Counted from the stretch's first letter, positions 17,008 through 25,836 are shown. The stretch is DNA of 64,000 nucleotides from Rhodococcus sp. P1Y (GCF_003641205.1 NZ_CP032762.1:310001-374000), one strand, 5' to 3'. The notes: generated by a model from the sequence alone, not told the origin. Numbers and translations are program-made.

Positions 17008-17601
17008 CTAGCCGGTGACGTCGAGGATCTTGATCGCGAAGACGAGACTGTCGCCGGCTTCGATGCCTGCGCGAGGCTGACCGTCCGGGTAGCCGTCGGC
17101 GGAATTCATTGCGACGGCCACCGTGGATCCGACGGTCTGTCCTGCAATCGCCTTCTGGAATCCCGGTACGACGCCTCCGAGTGGGAATTCGACGGGCGCG
17201 CCGCTCTCGTAGCTGCTGTCGAACACCGACCCGTCCCGACCGTTGACGCCCATGTAGCAGACGGACACCTCTGCATCGTCTGCCACGACCGGTCCATCGC
17301 CGGCCTGCAGCGTCTGGACCTGAGTCTCCGCCACTGCGAACGGCGCTTCGACGTCGACCACCGGGGACGCCGAATCCGTGGATCCGATCACTGAGACGCT
17401 CCCCGTGGTTCCGTCGAGCGTCCATTCCGGGTCACCCGCATCATCAGGAGCAGCTGATGGGCACGTACTCGCTGCAGCCGCCGACGCGGTGGTGGAACCG
17501 GCCGGAGCGGACTCCGAATCGGACCCGCACGCGGTAAGCGTCAGGGCTAGCGCAGCACCTGCGACGAGGGCTCGGGACATCGATACACGGGTTGAGTTCA
17601 C
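17008..17601 (-). CDS. FKBP-type peptidyl-prolyl isomerase, lipoprotein
   Basis: This probable cell-surface foldase has 197 residues. The N-terminus is a lipoprotein signal peptide (RALVAGAALALTLTAC) with lipobox LTAC, then a Ser/Ala-rich linker, then a C-terminal FKBP domain (VCYMGVNGRDGSVFDSSYESG, GGVVPGFQKAIAGQTVGS). GTG 17601 gives a signal peptide with two basic residues; ATG 17580 is an alternative and neither has a clear ribosome-binding site. It is 54 bp downstream of the ECF41 sigma gene in the same direction but may have its own promoter. Confidence 0.87.
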   Translation of the reverse strand: MNSTRVSMSRALVAGAALALTLTACGSDSESAPAGSTTASAAAASTCPSAAPDDAGDPEWTLDGTTGSVSVIGSTDSASPVVDVEAPFAVAETQVQTLQAGDGPVVADDAEVSVCYMGVNGRDGSVFDSSYESGAPVEFPLGGVVPGFQKAIAGQTVGSTVAVAMNSADGYPDGQPRAGIEAGDSLVFAIKILDVTG

Positions 17602-17655
17602 GGCGACCACGGTACAGACATGGCCGTGGGTGACTATCCCGAGCACGGTGCTGGG

Positions 17656-18537
17656 TCAGAACGCACCAAGTTTGGACGGGTTCATCACCCAGTGCAGTTG
17701 CGCTATCCCCGCCGGCGTCGGCGCGATCGTCAGCAGTGTGTAGGGAATCCCCTCGCGTGCAAGAACGATCGCGGGCGCACCATTGGCCTGCACCCACGTG
17801 ATCGTGGCGGCGGTCCAGAAGTGCGACGAGAATGCCGCGACGAATTTCGCGACGCGCACGTCGCCTTCGACCGAAATACGAGCCGCGAGAACGTCCTTGA
17901 CACCCCCGCCGTCGGACGAACTGACGACGTCCTCGGCGAACAGCGCAGTCAGACCTGCCAGGTCTCCGTTCTGTGCGGCGTCGACGAACGCAGCGAGTAA
18001 CCGTCGGTGGTCCTCGGTACTCACCGACGCACTACTGCCCGCTGCGATGTGTTTGCGCGCCCGAGTGACGAGTTGACGCGCGTTGGCCTCCGACACCTCG
18101 ATGGTGTCGGCAATCTGCCGATACGGATACTCGAAAGATTCGCGCAGAACGTACGCAGCGCGCTCGGTCGGAGACAACTTCTCCAGCAAGAGCAGCACTG
18201 CAAAACTCAACGCCTCACCTCGCTCGGCGCCCAGTGCAGGGTCGGCGCTGGTGTCGACTGGTTCGGGAAGCCAAGGGCCGATGTAGGTTTCACGACGCGC
18301 CCGAGCCGACTGAACGGCATTGATCGCAAGCCGTGTCGTGGTGGTGGACAGAAACGCTACCGGTCTCTCGACCTTCGATCGATCGTACGTCTGCCACCGC
18401 AGCCACGCGTCCTGCACGACGTCTTCGGCTTCGGACGCGCTGCCCAGCATACGATAGGCAATTCCGAACAAACGCGGACGAATGGAGTCGAAAACGATTG
18501 CGACATCGTCGAGCTCGGACCGACTACTCTCAGGCAT
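17656..18537 (-). CDS. ECF41-type (SigJ-like) RNA polymerase sigma factor
   Basis: This 293-residue extracytoplasmic-function sigma factor has region 2 at about 12-80 (LFGIAYRMLGSASEAEDVVQDAWLR), region 4 at about 125-175 (LSPTERAAYVLRESFEYPYRQIADTI) and a C-terminal SnoaL-like domain. The ECF41 hallmarks are present: WLPEP in the linker, DGGG, NGAPA and the terminal NPSKL. In this group the fused domain replaces an anti-sigma factor and tunes activity. ATG 18537 has GGAG 9 nt upstream, better than the TTG at 18546. It is last in a tight run: ferritin-like protein, flavoprotein, SnoaL-like protein, sigma. Confidence 0.93.
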   Translation of the reverse strand: MPESSRSELDDVAIVFDSIRPRLFGIAYRMLGSASEAEDVVQDAWLRWQTYDRSKVERPVAFLSTTTTRLAINAVQSARARRETYIGPWLPEPVDTSADPALGAERGEALSFAVLLLLEKLSPTERAAYVLRESFEYPYRQIADTIEVSEANARQLVTRARKHIAAGSSASVSTEDHRRLLAAFVDAAQNGDLAGLTALFAEDVVSSSDGGGVKDVLAARISVEGDVRVAKFVAAFSSHFWTAATITWVQANGAPAIVLAREGIPYTLLTIAPTPAGIAQLHWVMNPSKLGAF

Positions 18538-18606
18538 GCAGGTCAACTCCTACGCAGGCAGAACACCCTTGGTATCCGGACAGTGTTACACGTGCCGGTT
18601 CTTCCG

Positions 18607-18975
18607 TCACGAGCGTCCTTCCTCTCGGCCGATCGAATGAGTCCATTGATGCAGCTTCTCGGGGGTGAGTACGAGCCATGTCCGATCGATCGACCCAACG
18701 CCGATGGAGAAGGTCGACACTCCGAATACACGCGTACCGTTCCGGTACACCAACCCGGCCCGGCCGTTGACCGATTCCATACTCACCGCATCGCCCCTCG
18801 CGGCCGTGTCGAGAAGAAGAGCACCGACCGCCGTACGACCGGAATATTGGCCCCGGCCATCGACTATCGCAACGACGCCCGCTGCCAGCAGCTCATGGAT
18901 CACCCTGATCGCCCCATCTCGACATGCGGCAGCCAACGCGAAGACGACCTCGTCGTGGGAGGTATCGCTTCTCAT
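18607..18975 (-). CDS. Free-standing SnoaL-like domain resembling an ECF41 C-terminal domain
   Basis: The 122-residue protein has no sigma regions, yet its second half (ESVNGRAGLVYRNGTRV..IDRTWLVLTPEKLHQWT) follows the C-terminal pattern of ECF41 sigma factors, with VNGRAG for the NGAPA-type motif and LTPEKL for NPDKL. It starts 2 bp after the flavoprotein stop codon and ends 69 bp before the sigma gene. It may be a duplicated regulatory domain acting in trans on the neighbouring sigma factor, or a small SnoaL-fold enzyme. Both are inferences. Confidence 0.78.
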   Translation of the reverse strand: MRSDTSHDEVVFALAAACRDGAIRVIHELLAAGVVAIVDGRGQYSGRTAVGALLLDTAARGDAVSMESVNGRAGLVYRNGTRVFGVSTFSIGVGSIDRTWLVLTPEKLHQWTHSIGREEGRS

Positions 18976-18977
18976 CC

Positions 18978-20708
18978 CTATTCGACGAGCTTGCCGGTGG
19001 TGTCGACGGTACGAATGAGGGCTTCGATCTCCGGTGGAATCGGCGGAATCGATTCGTGCGATATCTTCCCCGGTCCCGACCAGACGAGGTTGACCCGAAG
19101 CGATTCGTCAAGGTCCGGATAGTCGGACCGGTTGTGAGCGCCTCTGCTCTCGCGGCGTTCGAGGGCTGCTTCCAACGTGGCCCGAGCGGCGAGTACAGCC
19201 GATTTCAGATCGAAAGCATGAGCGAGGTCAGCGAACCCTGCGATATCCGGATGCACTCCGACCTCGGCGACGCGTCGCTCGACATCGTCGAGCTCGACCA
19301 GGCCTGCTCGGAGGCCCACCTCGTCCCGAACCACACCTGCATGCTTGGTCATGATGTTGCGGACTGCTCGCTGAAGTGCGCGGACGTTCTCGCGTCCGTC
19401 CGCCGCCAGCAAGGAATCGACTTCGGCCCTTGCCTCGACGATTGCACCGTGCGAACGCACCTGCGCATCCAGACTTTCCGAATACGCCGCTGCAGCTTGT
19501 CCGACGATTCGTCCGAACACCAGGAGCTCGATGAGCGAATTTCCACCGAGCCGATTGGCGCCGTGCAGACCACTCGACGCCTCACCGATTGCGAAGAGGC
19601 CAGCGACGTCGGTGCTGTGGTCCTCGGGTCGCACCCACACCCCACCCATCGAATAGTGCGCGGTAGGAGCGATCTCGATCGGGTCGGTAGTGATGTCGAG
19701 CATCTGTAGTTCCATCAGCGTCTGATAGACCCGCGGAAGCCTGCGCATGATGAGTTCGCGATCCAGATGCGAGACATCGAGCCAAACACCGCCGTTGGCG
19801 GTACCTCTTCCCTCCTGGATTTCGGTGTACGCCGCAAGCGCGACACGGTCACGGGTGGACAGTTCCATTCGTTCCGGGTCGTAGCGTTTCATGAACCGCT
19901 CGCCAAGGGCGTTGCGCAGGATGCCGCCCTCACCGCGCGCGGCCTCCGACACGAGGGTGCCCGCCGCGTTTTCGGGCTCGATCAGCCCCGACGGATGAAA
20001 TTGAACCAGCTCGGGGTCGCGAATTCGACCTCCCGCCTCGACTGCCAGACGGAACGAGTCACCAGTATTCTCGTCGCGGCGCGAGGACGACCGTCGCCAG
20101 ATTCGATTGTGACCACCTGCGGCGAGAATGACCGCATCTGCGTGGACGACGTACCGATCGCCCGTCGTCAGATCGAACCCGTAGGCACCGAAGATCGTAT
20201 CGTGCTGCACGAGAAGCTTCGTGATGTAGACGTTGTCGAGGATCGGGATGCCGAGTGCCTCGGTGCGTGTGATGAGGGTTCGCTGAATCTCGAGACCGGT
20301 GTAGTCGCCTGCGAATGCAGTTCGACGGTAGGTGTGAGCGCCGAAAAATCGCTGCGAGATGCGTCCGTCCTCTTCCCGCGCGAACGGCATTCCGTACCGA
20401 ACGAGGTCGGCAATGCCGCGTTCGGCGCCCTCCGCGACGATCTGGACCGTGTGGGGATTGGCGAGAAAGTAGCTTTCCTTCAGTGTGTCCGCAGCGTGTT
20501 GCTGCCAGGAGTCCTCTGGGTCCATCGTCGACAGCGCAGCGTTGATCCCTCCCGCAGCGAGCGAAGTATGCGCGTCCATCTTCGTCCGTTTGCCGACAAC
20601 GAGCACGTCAGTTCCGTGTTCGGACAATTCGATTGCTGCTCGCAGGCCCGATCCGCCGGACCCGATGACCAACACCGAGGTCGAGACGCTCCGCTCTGTG
20701 GCTTTCAT
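18978..20708 (-). CDS. Fumarate reductase/succinate dehydrogenase-type flavoprotein
   Basis: The 576-residue FAD enzyme has a Rossmann motif at 12-30 (VLVIGSGGSGLRAAIEL), TSLAAGGINAAL for covalent/tight FAD binding, HPSGL, SEAARGEGGILRNALGERFM and the active-site segment HYSMGGVWV. This is the SdhA/FrdA/L-aspartate oxidase family. No iron-sulfur or membrane subunit gene is nearby, so it is not a standard respiratory complex. GGAG lies 6 nt before ATG 20708. The gene lies between a ferritin-like protein and an ECF41 sigma system, hinting at an accessory redox role. Confidence 0.86.
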   Translation of the reverse strand: MKATERSVSTSVLVIGSGGSGLRAAIELSEHGTDVLVVGKRTKMDAHTSLAAGGINAALSTMDPEDSWQQHAADTLKESYFLANPHTVQIVAEGAERGIADLVRYGMPFAREEDGRISQRFFGAHTYRRTAFAGDYTGLEIQRTLITRTEALGIPILDNVYITKLLVQHDTIFGAYGFDLTTGDRYVVHADAVILAAGGHNRIWRRSSSRRDENTGDSFRLAVEAGGRIRDPELVQFHPSGLIEPENAAGTLVSEAARGEGGILRNALGERFMKRYDPERMELSTRDRVALAAYTEIQEGRGTANGGVWLDVSHLDRELIMRRLPRVYQTLMELQMLDITTDPIEIAPTAHYSMGGVWVRPEDHSTDVAGLFAIGEASSGLHGANRLGGNSLIELLVFGRIVGQAAAAYSESLDAQVRSHGAIVEARAEVDSLLAADGRENVRALQRAVRNIMTKHAGVVRDEVGLRAGLVELDDVERRVAEVGVHPDIAGFADLAHAFDLKSAVLAARATLEAALERRESRGAHNRSDYPDLDESLRVNLVWSGPGKISHESIPPIPPEIEALIRTVDTTGKLVE

Positions 20709-20731
20709 GACTGCTCCTCGTGCCGTTGGTG

Positions 20732-21778
20732 TTACGTCCGCTGTTCTACGGGTACGTATTCGAAAGTCGGTCCAGCCATCGTGTGCCCGTCGCCCGTCGG
20801 CATCGATGTCAATGCCAGCGCTTGCGCTTTGAGCGTGAACATCGCACCGATCGCCGTGTTCATCTCCCTCGGATTGCCGTTGAAGGTCTCGTCCAAGAGG
20901 TAGAGCACAAGACAGTAAGAGTTGTTGAACTCCTCCTGCGCCAGACGAATTGCGCTCCCCGGCGCGTGGTCACCGACCGTCGGATTGGTTCGTAGCGGGC
21001 GGACCCCGTCGAAGTCCACTGCAATGTCGCCACCTGTCGGACCCGTCTGCGGCGTGTCGCCTATTCGAAATCGTTTGCCGTTCTTGAGCTCTACGAATCT
21101 GTAGTAGTGTGCCACCTCATCGAGCTGCGGATGGAAGACGTCTTTGCTGCCATCCCAGGCATCGGTCCGCGCAGCACCCTCGCCCTGCTCGACGATCTCT
21201 TTCAAGGCCGACAGCGCGGACGCGAGATTCGTTACCGGGACAATGTTTCCCGCAGTGCTGCTGAAGTGGATCTCGTGGAGCTGGCGTTCAGGGTCGCCGC
21301 AGAACACTACGTCCTCGCCGAGAGAATCACACAACGTGCGGATTCCGACCTCGATAGCCGCGTAGAACTGTCCGATGGTTCGATACCCGTCGGATTGCGC
21401 TGGTGCAGTGGCAGATGCCGGCTTCTCGATCTGCATGAACAGTTCGAGCGCATCGTGTCCGAACGGCGCCAAGTTCACGTGTACCGAGCCGTCACTGTGT
21501 GGCAGCGAGTGCGGGTACACCGGCAACAAGTCGGGGGAATCGATCCTCGGTTGTCCACCAACAGCATTCAACAGGTTGGCTGCAAGAGCCAGGTGCAGCA
21601 TCTCCTCCACGAACACGCTGCTGATCACCTGCGCGGCCTCGGCATTACGACTGAGGTCCAAAGAATAGAGCGCATACATGTACGGCGGGATCGTGGCGTG
21701 CTCGAGTTCGATCGCCCATTGCAAATGCTCACGGAGATCAGACACCGTCTCGATCCGAGCCGCGTCAAGGGTGTCCAC
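20732..21778 (-). CDS. Ferritin-like domain protein (VioB/RebD-type domain)
   Basis: The 348-residue protein has an N-terminal ferritin-like diiron four-helix domain: ELEHATIPPYMYALYSL near residues 20-36 and EEMLHLALAANLLNAVGG near 60-77 carry the Glu and His ligands. This resembles the ferritin-like region of VioB/RebD iminophenylpyruvate dimer synthases, but the large VioB remainder is missing. The C-terminal half (EVAHYYRFVEL, AQEEFNNSYCLVLYLLDETFNG) repeats a helical pattern seen in such proteins. GTG 21778 has GAGG 6 nt upstream. It heads the operon with the flavoprotein 23 bp downstream. The substrate is unknown. Confidence 0.82.
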   Translation of the reverse strand: MDTLDAARIETVSDLREHLQWAIELEHATIPPYMYALYSLDLSRNAEAAQVISSVFVEEMLHLALAANLLNAVGGQPRIDSPDLLPVYPHSLPHSDGSVHVNLAPFGHDALELFMQIEKPASATAPAQSDGYRTIGQFYAAIEVGIRTLCDSLGEDVVFCGDPERQLHEIHFSSTAGNIVPVTNLASALSALKEIVEQGEGAARTDAWDGSKDVFHPQLDEVAHYYRFVELKNGKRFRIGDTPQTGPTGGDIAVDFDGVRPLRTNPTVGDHAPGSAIRLAQEEFNNSYCLVLYLLDETFNGNPREMNTAIGAMFTLKAQALALTSMPTGDGHTMAGPTFEYVPVEQRT

Positions 21779-21955
21779 GGATTACCTCATTTCGTGTGGC
21801 TATTCGAATTACGAAAACTTCTGCGTCCGACGGCGGGTGGGACCAATCGCGATCTGCTTGACGCATGCCTGAACTGAAAGGCCGTCTGAAACCCGGTGTG
21901 CCCGCTCCTACGTCACGACTTCGTCCGGACTGCAGGTTCTGTGGGTGTCTTTCGA

Positions 21956-22720
21956 TCAGGGCTTGGGGCCGCTGACGACGTCGACCGCCAGCCACGACTC
22001 GAACGATGTCTCGGCGCGCGTGGCATCGTCTGCGGGAATGAGTTCCCTGTCAGCCAAGAGCGCTCCGAAATAACGAGCCTGGGTGTCGGCAACCACCGTC
22101 CGCGGATCGCCGTGGGCCTTCAGACCGTGAGCAACGAAGTCGTTGAGTTGGAACACCTCGGGTCCACCGACCTCGACGGTTCCGTTCAGGGGTGCACCGA
22201 CCGCGACGCGTCCGACGGCACTCGCCACATCGTCGGCGGCCATCGGTTGGATTCGAGCCGGAGAAAGTCGAACCTCGTCGCCGACGGTTGCGCCGCGAGC
22301 AATGGACTTGAAGAACTCGAAGAACTGAGTCGCATGCACAATCGAATACGGGATTTTCGATTCCTTGATCAGGCTCTCCTGCACGACCTTTGCACGCATG
22401 TAGCCGCTGTCGGTCAGTCGCTCGGTGCCGACGACCGAGAGGGCGACATGATGTCCGACGCCTGCGACGGCTTCTGCCGCCAGGATGTTCGTCGTAGCCG
22501 TGGTGAAGAACTCGAGTACGGCAGCGTCCTCGAACGATGGAGAATTCGAAACGTCCACAACGACGTCGGCACCCGTCAACACCTCGGCGAGGCCCTCACC
22601 GGTCAGTGTGTTCACGCCGGAGTTCGGTGATGCGGCGATTGCCTCGTGCCCGTGCTCGCCCAGCTTGGTGACGAGCTTGGAGCCGATGAGTCCAGTGCCG
22701 CCGATGACAACGATCTTCAT
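21956..22720 (-). CDS. NmrA-like atypical SDR, probable ECF41 target
   Basis: This NAD(P)-binding protein of 254 residues starts with the atypical-SDR motif VVIGGTGLIGSKLV and lacks the YxxxK catalytic pair, as in NmrA/YtfG-like proteins that sense or use NAD(P)H. ATG 22720 has GGAGG upstream; the longer open frame to 22930 is rejected. Its promoter region matches the ECF41 consensus, and such SDR genes are known partners of ECF41 sigma factors. The sigma gene lies 3.4 kb downstream on the same strand. Confidence 0.88.
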   Translation of the reverse strand: MKIVVIGGTGLIGSKLVTKLGEHGHEAIAASPNSGVNTLTGEGLAEVLTGADVVVDVSNSPSFEDAAVLEFFTTATTNILAAEAVAGVGHHVALSVVGTERLTDSGYMRAKVVQESLIKESKIPYSIVHATQFFEFFKSIARGATVGDEVRLSPARIQPMAADDVASAVGRVAVGAPLNGTVEVGGPEVFQLNDFVAHGLKAHGDPRTVVADTQARYFGALLADRELIPADDATRAETSFESWLAVDVVSGPKP

Positions 22721-22756
22721 GGGTAGTTCCTCCCGCTGGTCGCCGGAGGCCTTTCT

Positions 22757-22789
22757 GGCTACCCGGTCGTACGTAATGACCGGGTAGCC
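22757..22789. promoter_or_regulatory. 12-bp inverted repeat overlapping the ECF41-type -10
   Basis: Perfect arms GGCTACCCGGTC (22757-22768) and its complement (22778-22789) enclose 9 nt. The right arm includes the -10 and spacer of the putative ECF41 promoter; the left arm lies just inside the transcript. An operator is more likely than a terminator. Confidence 0.5.
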
Positions 22790-22804
22790 CATCGTTGTGT
22801 GACA
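22778..22804 (-). promoter_or_regulatory. ECF41-type promoter of the NmrA-like gene
   Basis: On the minus strand TGTCACA (22798-22804) is followed after exactly 16 bp by GGTC (22778-22781). The known ECF41 consensus is TGTCACA-N16-CGTC, so only one base differs. The start codon is about 57 bp downstream of the -10. Confidence 0.7.
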
Positions 22805-22832
22805 AGCGTTGTAGTTTCTGCTGGTCGAACCC

Positions 22833-24497
22833 TCAGACCTGGCCAGCCAACGCACGTCCGGCCTGGCGCCCGCCGAAGATGCAGCCGCCGAGGAACGTGC
22901 CCTCCAACGATCGGTACCCGTGCACACCACCGCCGCCGAAGCCGGCTATCTCCCCTGCCGCCCACAGTCCGGGAACCACAGAACCATCGGTGTCGAGTAC
23001 TCGTCCGTCGAGGTCGGTCTGGATTCCGCCGAGGGTCTTTCGGGTGATGATGTTCAGGCGCACCGCGATCAACGGACCCGACTTCGGATCGAGAATCTTG
23101 TGCAGCGACGCCGTACGTGCGATCCGTTCACCGCGGGATCGTCGTGAGTTGTGGATAGCGGAAATCTGCAGGTCTTTCGTGAACGGATTGTCGACTTCAC
23201 GGTCGCGGGCCGTGATTTGACGCTGTAGATCCGCGAGGTCGATCAGATCGTCGCCGGTTATCTTGTTCATTCCCGCGACGAGTTCGGCGATAGTGTCTGC
23301 GACGACGAAGTCCTCGCCGTTCTTCTTGAATGCTTCGACCGGTTCACTTGCACCGGGGAGGACGCGTCCGAGAACGAGTTTGAGATTCTTGCCAGTGATG
23401 TCGGGGTTCTGCTCCGAGCCCGACAATGCGAATTCTTTTTCGACGATCTTCTGCGTGAGGACGAACCACGAGTACTCGTATCCGCTGTCTTGAATGGCTT
23501 TCAAGGTGCCGAGCGTGTCGAATCCGGGGAAGTTCGGAACGGGGAATCGCTGACCACGTGCATCGAACCACATCGACGACGGCCCAGGAATGATTCGGAT
23601 ACCGTGGTTCTTCCAGATCGGGTTCCAGTTCTTGATTCCCTCGGTGTAGTGCCACATCCGGTCTTTGTTGACGATTCGCCCGCCCGCGCGTTCGGTGATA
23701 CCGAGCATCCTGCCGTCGACGTGTTCGGGGACCCCCGAGATCAGCGACTTAGGCGGCGTCCCCAGGCGTTCAGGCCAATTAGCCCGCACCAGTTCGTGAT
23801 TGGCGCCGATGCCGCCCGCCGTCACCAGTACCGCGCCTGCGCGTAACTCGAAGTCGCCGACTTCCACCCGCGTACTTCCAGCGCCACGATCGGAGCTACT
23901 CGGTTCGAGTATCGCACCGCGGACACCGTCGACGACGCCATCGGTGTCGGTCAGTTCGTCGACGCGGTGACGAAAACCGAAGCGCACCAAGCCCTTGTCT
24001 GCCGCCTCTCGCACTCGACGTTCGAACGGCGCTACGACGCCTGGTCCCGTCCCCCAGGTCAGATGGAAGCGTGGGACCGAATTGCCGTGCCCTTCGGCGA
24101 GATAGCCTCCTCGCTCTGCCCAACCGACGATCGGGACCCATCGCACACCCTGCGCGTGCAGCCATGATCGCTTCTCGCCCGCAGCGAAATCGAGATAGGC
24201 ACGCGCCCATTTGTGACCCCAGTAGTCCTCGCCTGCGGGATCGTCGATGCCCCGATCGAAGGTGGCACTGCCGAGCCAGTCCTGCCAGGCGAGATCCGCC
24301 GAGTCCTTAATGCCCATACGCCGCTGTTCGGGGGTGTCCACCATGAACAACCCGCCCAGCGACCAGAACGCTTGTCCGCCCAGGTTCTGCTCCGGCTCCT
24401 GATCGAGGAGCAGAACCTTCTTACCGGCGTCGGCCAACTCGGCAGTCGCCACCAAACCTGCGAGACCCGCGCCCACCACGATCACGTCTGCGTCCAT
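22833..24497 (-). CDS. FAD-binding dehydrogenase (KSTD/flavocytochrome c-like)
   Basis: The 554-residue flavoprotein has FAD motif VIVVGAGLAGLVATAELADAG at residues 5-25, then GGQAFWSLGGL, and a C-terminal FAD-closing segment (GLWAAGEIAGFGGGGVHGYR). It belongs to the FAD_binding_2 family that includes 3-ketosteroid dehydrogenases, but it matches the distinct group usually called FAD-binding dehydrogenase, whose substrates are unknown. ATG 24497 has GAGGAAAG upstream. It is divergent from a PucR-type regulator, with a perfect operator-like palindrome in between. Confidence 0.87.
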   Translation of the reverse strand: MDADVIVVGAGLAGLVATAELADAGKKVLLLDQEPEQNLGGQAFWSLGGLFMVDTPEQRRMGIKDSADLAWQDWLGSATFDRGIDDPAGEDYWGHKWARAYLDFAAGEKRSWLHAQGVRWVPIVGWAERGGYLAEGHGNSVPRFHLTWGTGPGVVAPFERRVREAADKGLVRFGFRHRVDELTDTDGVVDGVRGAILEPSSSDRGAGSTRVEVGDFELRAGAVLVTAGGIGANHELVRANWPERLGTPPKSLISGVPEHVDGRMLGITERAGGRIVNKDRMWHYTEGIKNWNPIWKNHGIRIIPGPSSMWFDARGQRFPVPNFPGFDTLGTLKAIQDSGYEYSWFVLTQKIVEKEFALSGSEQNPDITGKNLKLVLGRVLPGASEPVEAFKKNGEDFVVADTIAELVAGMNKITGDDLIDLADLQRQITARDREVDNPFTKDLQISAIHNSRRSRGERIARTASLHKILDPKSGPLIAVRLNIITRKTLGGIQTDLDGRVLDTDGSVVPGLWAAGEIAGFGGGGVHGYRSLEGTFLGGCIFGGRQAGRALAGQV

Positions 24498-24580
24498 TAC
24501 CCACTCTTTCCTCGACCCGTCGTCCTCGACTGTGCTCATGATCGAGGAAGAACTCAACGGAAATGCGCGAAGTGACGATA

Positions 24581-24605
24581 CGGTTTGTCATCGAATGACA
24601 AACCG
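24581..24605. promoter_or_regulatory. Perfect 11-bp inverted repeat, PucR operator candidate
   Basis: Arms CGGTTTGTCAT (24581-24591) and ATGACAAACCG (24595-24605) are separated by CGA. The site is 13 bp before the PucR start and 84 bp from the divergent dehydrogenase start, so one site could control both. It also shows that the in-frame ATG at 24595 is probably not the start. Confidence 0.7.
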
Positions 24606-24618
24606 ACTGGAGAATCGC

Positions 24619-25836
24619 ATGCCTCTCGAACGTCACGATGTCGTCGCACGAATCGAAGGCGAGCTGGGCTCCGTCGTCGACGCTTCGCTCGATGCGATCC
24701 GTGTGGCAGTCCCTGCCTACCGAGACCTCCACGGCCCGCAGCTGGCCGACGTCGAGGCGATCGCGAGCTGGGCGATGCGACGTCTCATCGGGCTGTGGTC
24801 GACTGGCTCGGAGTCGATGGACGGCCAGGACCGGGCACGTTTCCGGGCCATCGGCGCAGCGCGGGCAGCTGACGGACGACCGCTGACCGACGTCCTCCGC
24901 GCCTATCGGGTGGCGTCGAGCGTGTTCGTCCGGCACGTCGTCGCGCAACACACCGCAGACCTGGAGCCCGCCGACATTGCCGAGCTCAGCGTCGTCGTAC
25001 TCGAAGCGATAGAGGCAATTTCCGAGGAGATCATCGACGCGTACACCGCCACTCGTGAGCACATCACGTCGAACCGAGATCAAGCACAGGCGGCGCTGCT
25101 CGACGATCTCATCGCAGGCCGCCGCACCTCCCCCGGCGCACTTGCCGATCGGACGCGCGAACTGGGCCTGGAATTGCCGTCGCACCCGCACCTCCTAGTC
25201 GTGCAACCGGAAGATCCTGCTGGCCTCGTGTCCGACGAGAACGTCGAGAAGATGCTTCTCGCTCTCGGTCCGACGGGGCACCACAAGCCCGCCTATCTGG
25301 CCACACGCCGTGGTCGACGCGCAGTTCTGTTGCTGCCGCTCACCGCGAAACGATCGGTGGTCGACGCAACGTGCCGAGAAATTCTGCTGCATGGGTGCCT
25401 CGTCGAAGGGAAAGCGATATCCCGTGTCAACACATCGTTTCGACTGGCCTCGGATGCACTCGACAACGCGCCGGCGCATGCCTTTCACGAGCGCTCGGTA
25501 CTCGACGAAGGCGACGGCCAGCTGTTGGCGTTGCTGACGGCCCGGCCCACCGCAGACACATCAGCTGTGGTCGAATCCGTGCTCGGCGCCCTGACCGACG
25601 CCGCCAACGAACATCTCCTCGAAGGGGTGGCTGCGTTCATATCCTCCGGGACCGCGACTGCTGCCGCCGCCGCATTGCACATTCATCCGCAGACTCTGCG
25701 TTACCGGCTACGACGTGCCCGCGAGCTGACGGGTCGGGACCCTCGACTCGCCTGGGACCGACTCGCGTTCGACACTGCCATCCAGTTGCAACACATCACT
25801 CGCGGCACCACGCCGAGTTCGCACTTATGCAGGTGA
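24619..25836 (+). CDS. PucR/CdaR-type helix-turn-helix regulator
   Basis: The 405-residue regulator has a helical N-terminal sensory half and a C-terminal PucR helix-turn-helix (AAAALHIHPQTLRYRLRRARELTGRDP, about 350-378). ATG 24619 has GGAG 8 nt upstream; an ATG at 24595 lies inside the operator-like palindrome and is rejected. The last codons lie within the hairpin that ends the gene. It is divergent from the KSTD-like dehydrogenase, which it likely controls. The effector is unknown. Confidence 0.88.
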   Translation: MPLERHDVVARIEGELGSVVDASLDAIRVAVPAYRDLHGPQLADVEAIASWAMRRLIGLWSTGSESMDGQDRARFRAIGAARAADGRPLTDVLRAYRVASSVFVRHVVAQHTADLEPADIAELSVVVLEAIEAISEEIIDAYTATREHITSNRDQAQAALLDDLIAGRRTSPGALADRTRELGLELPSHPHLLVVQPEDPAGLVSDENVEKMLLALGPTGHHKPAYLATRRGRRAVLLLPLTAKRSVVDATCREILLHGCLVEGKAISRVNTSFRLASDALDNAPAHAFHERSVLDEGDGQLLALLTARPTADTSAVVESVLGALTDAANEHLLEGVAAFISSGTATAAAAALHIHPQTLRYRLRRARELTGRDPRLAWDRLAFDTAIQLQHITRGTTPSSHLCR

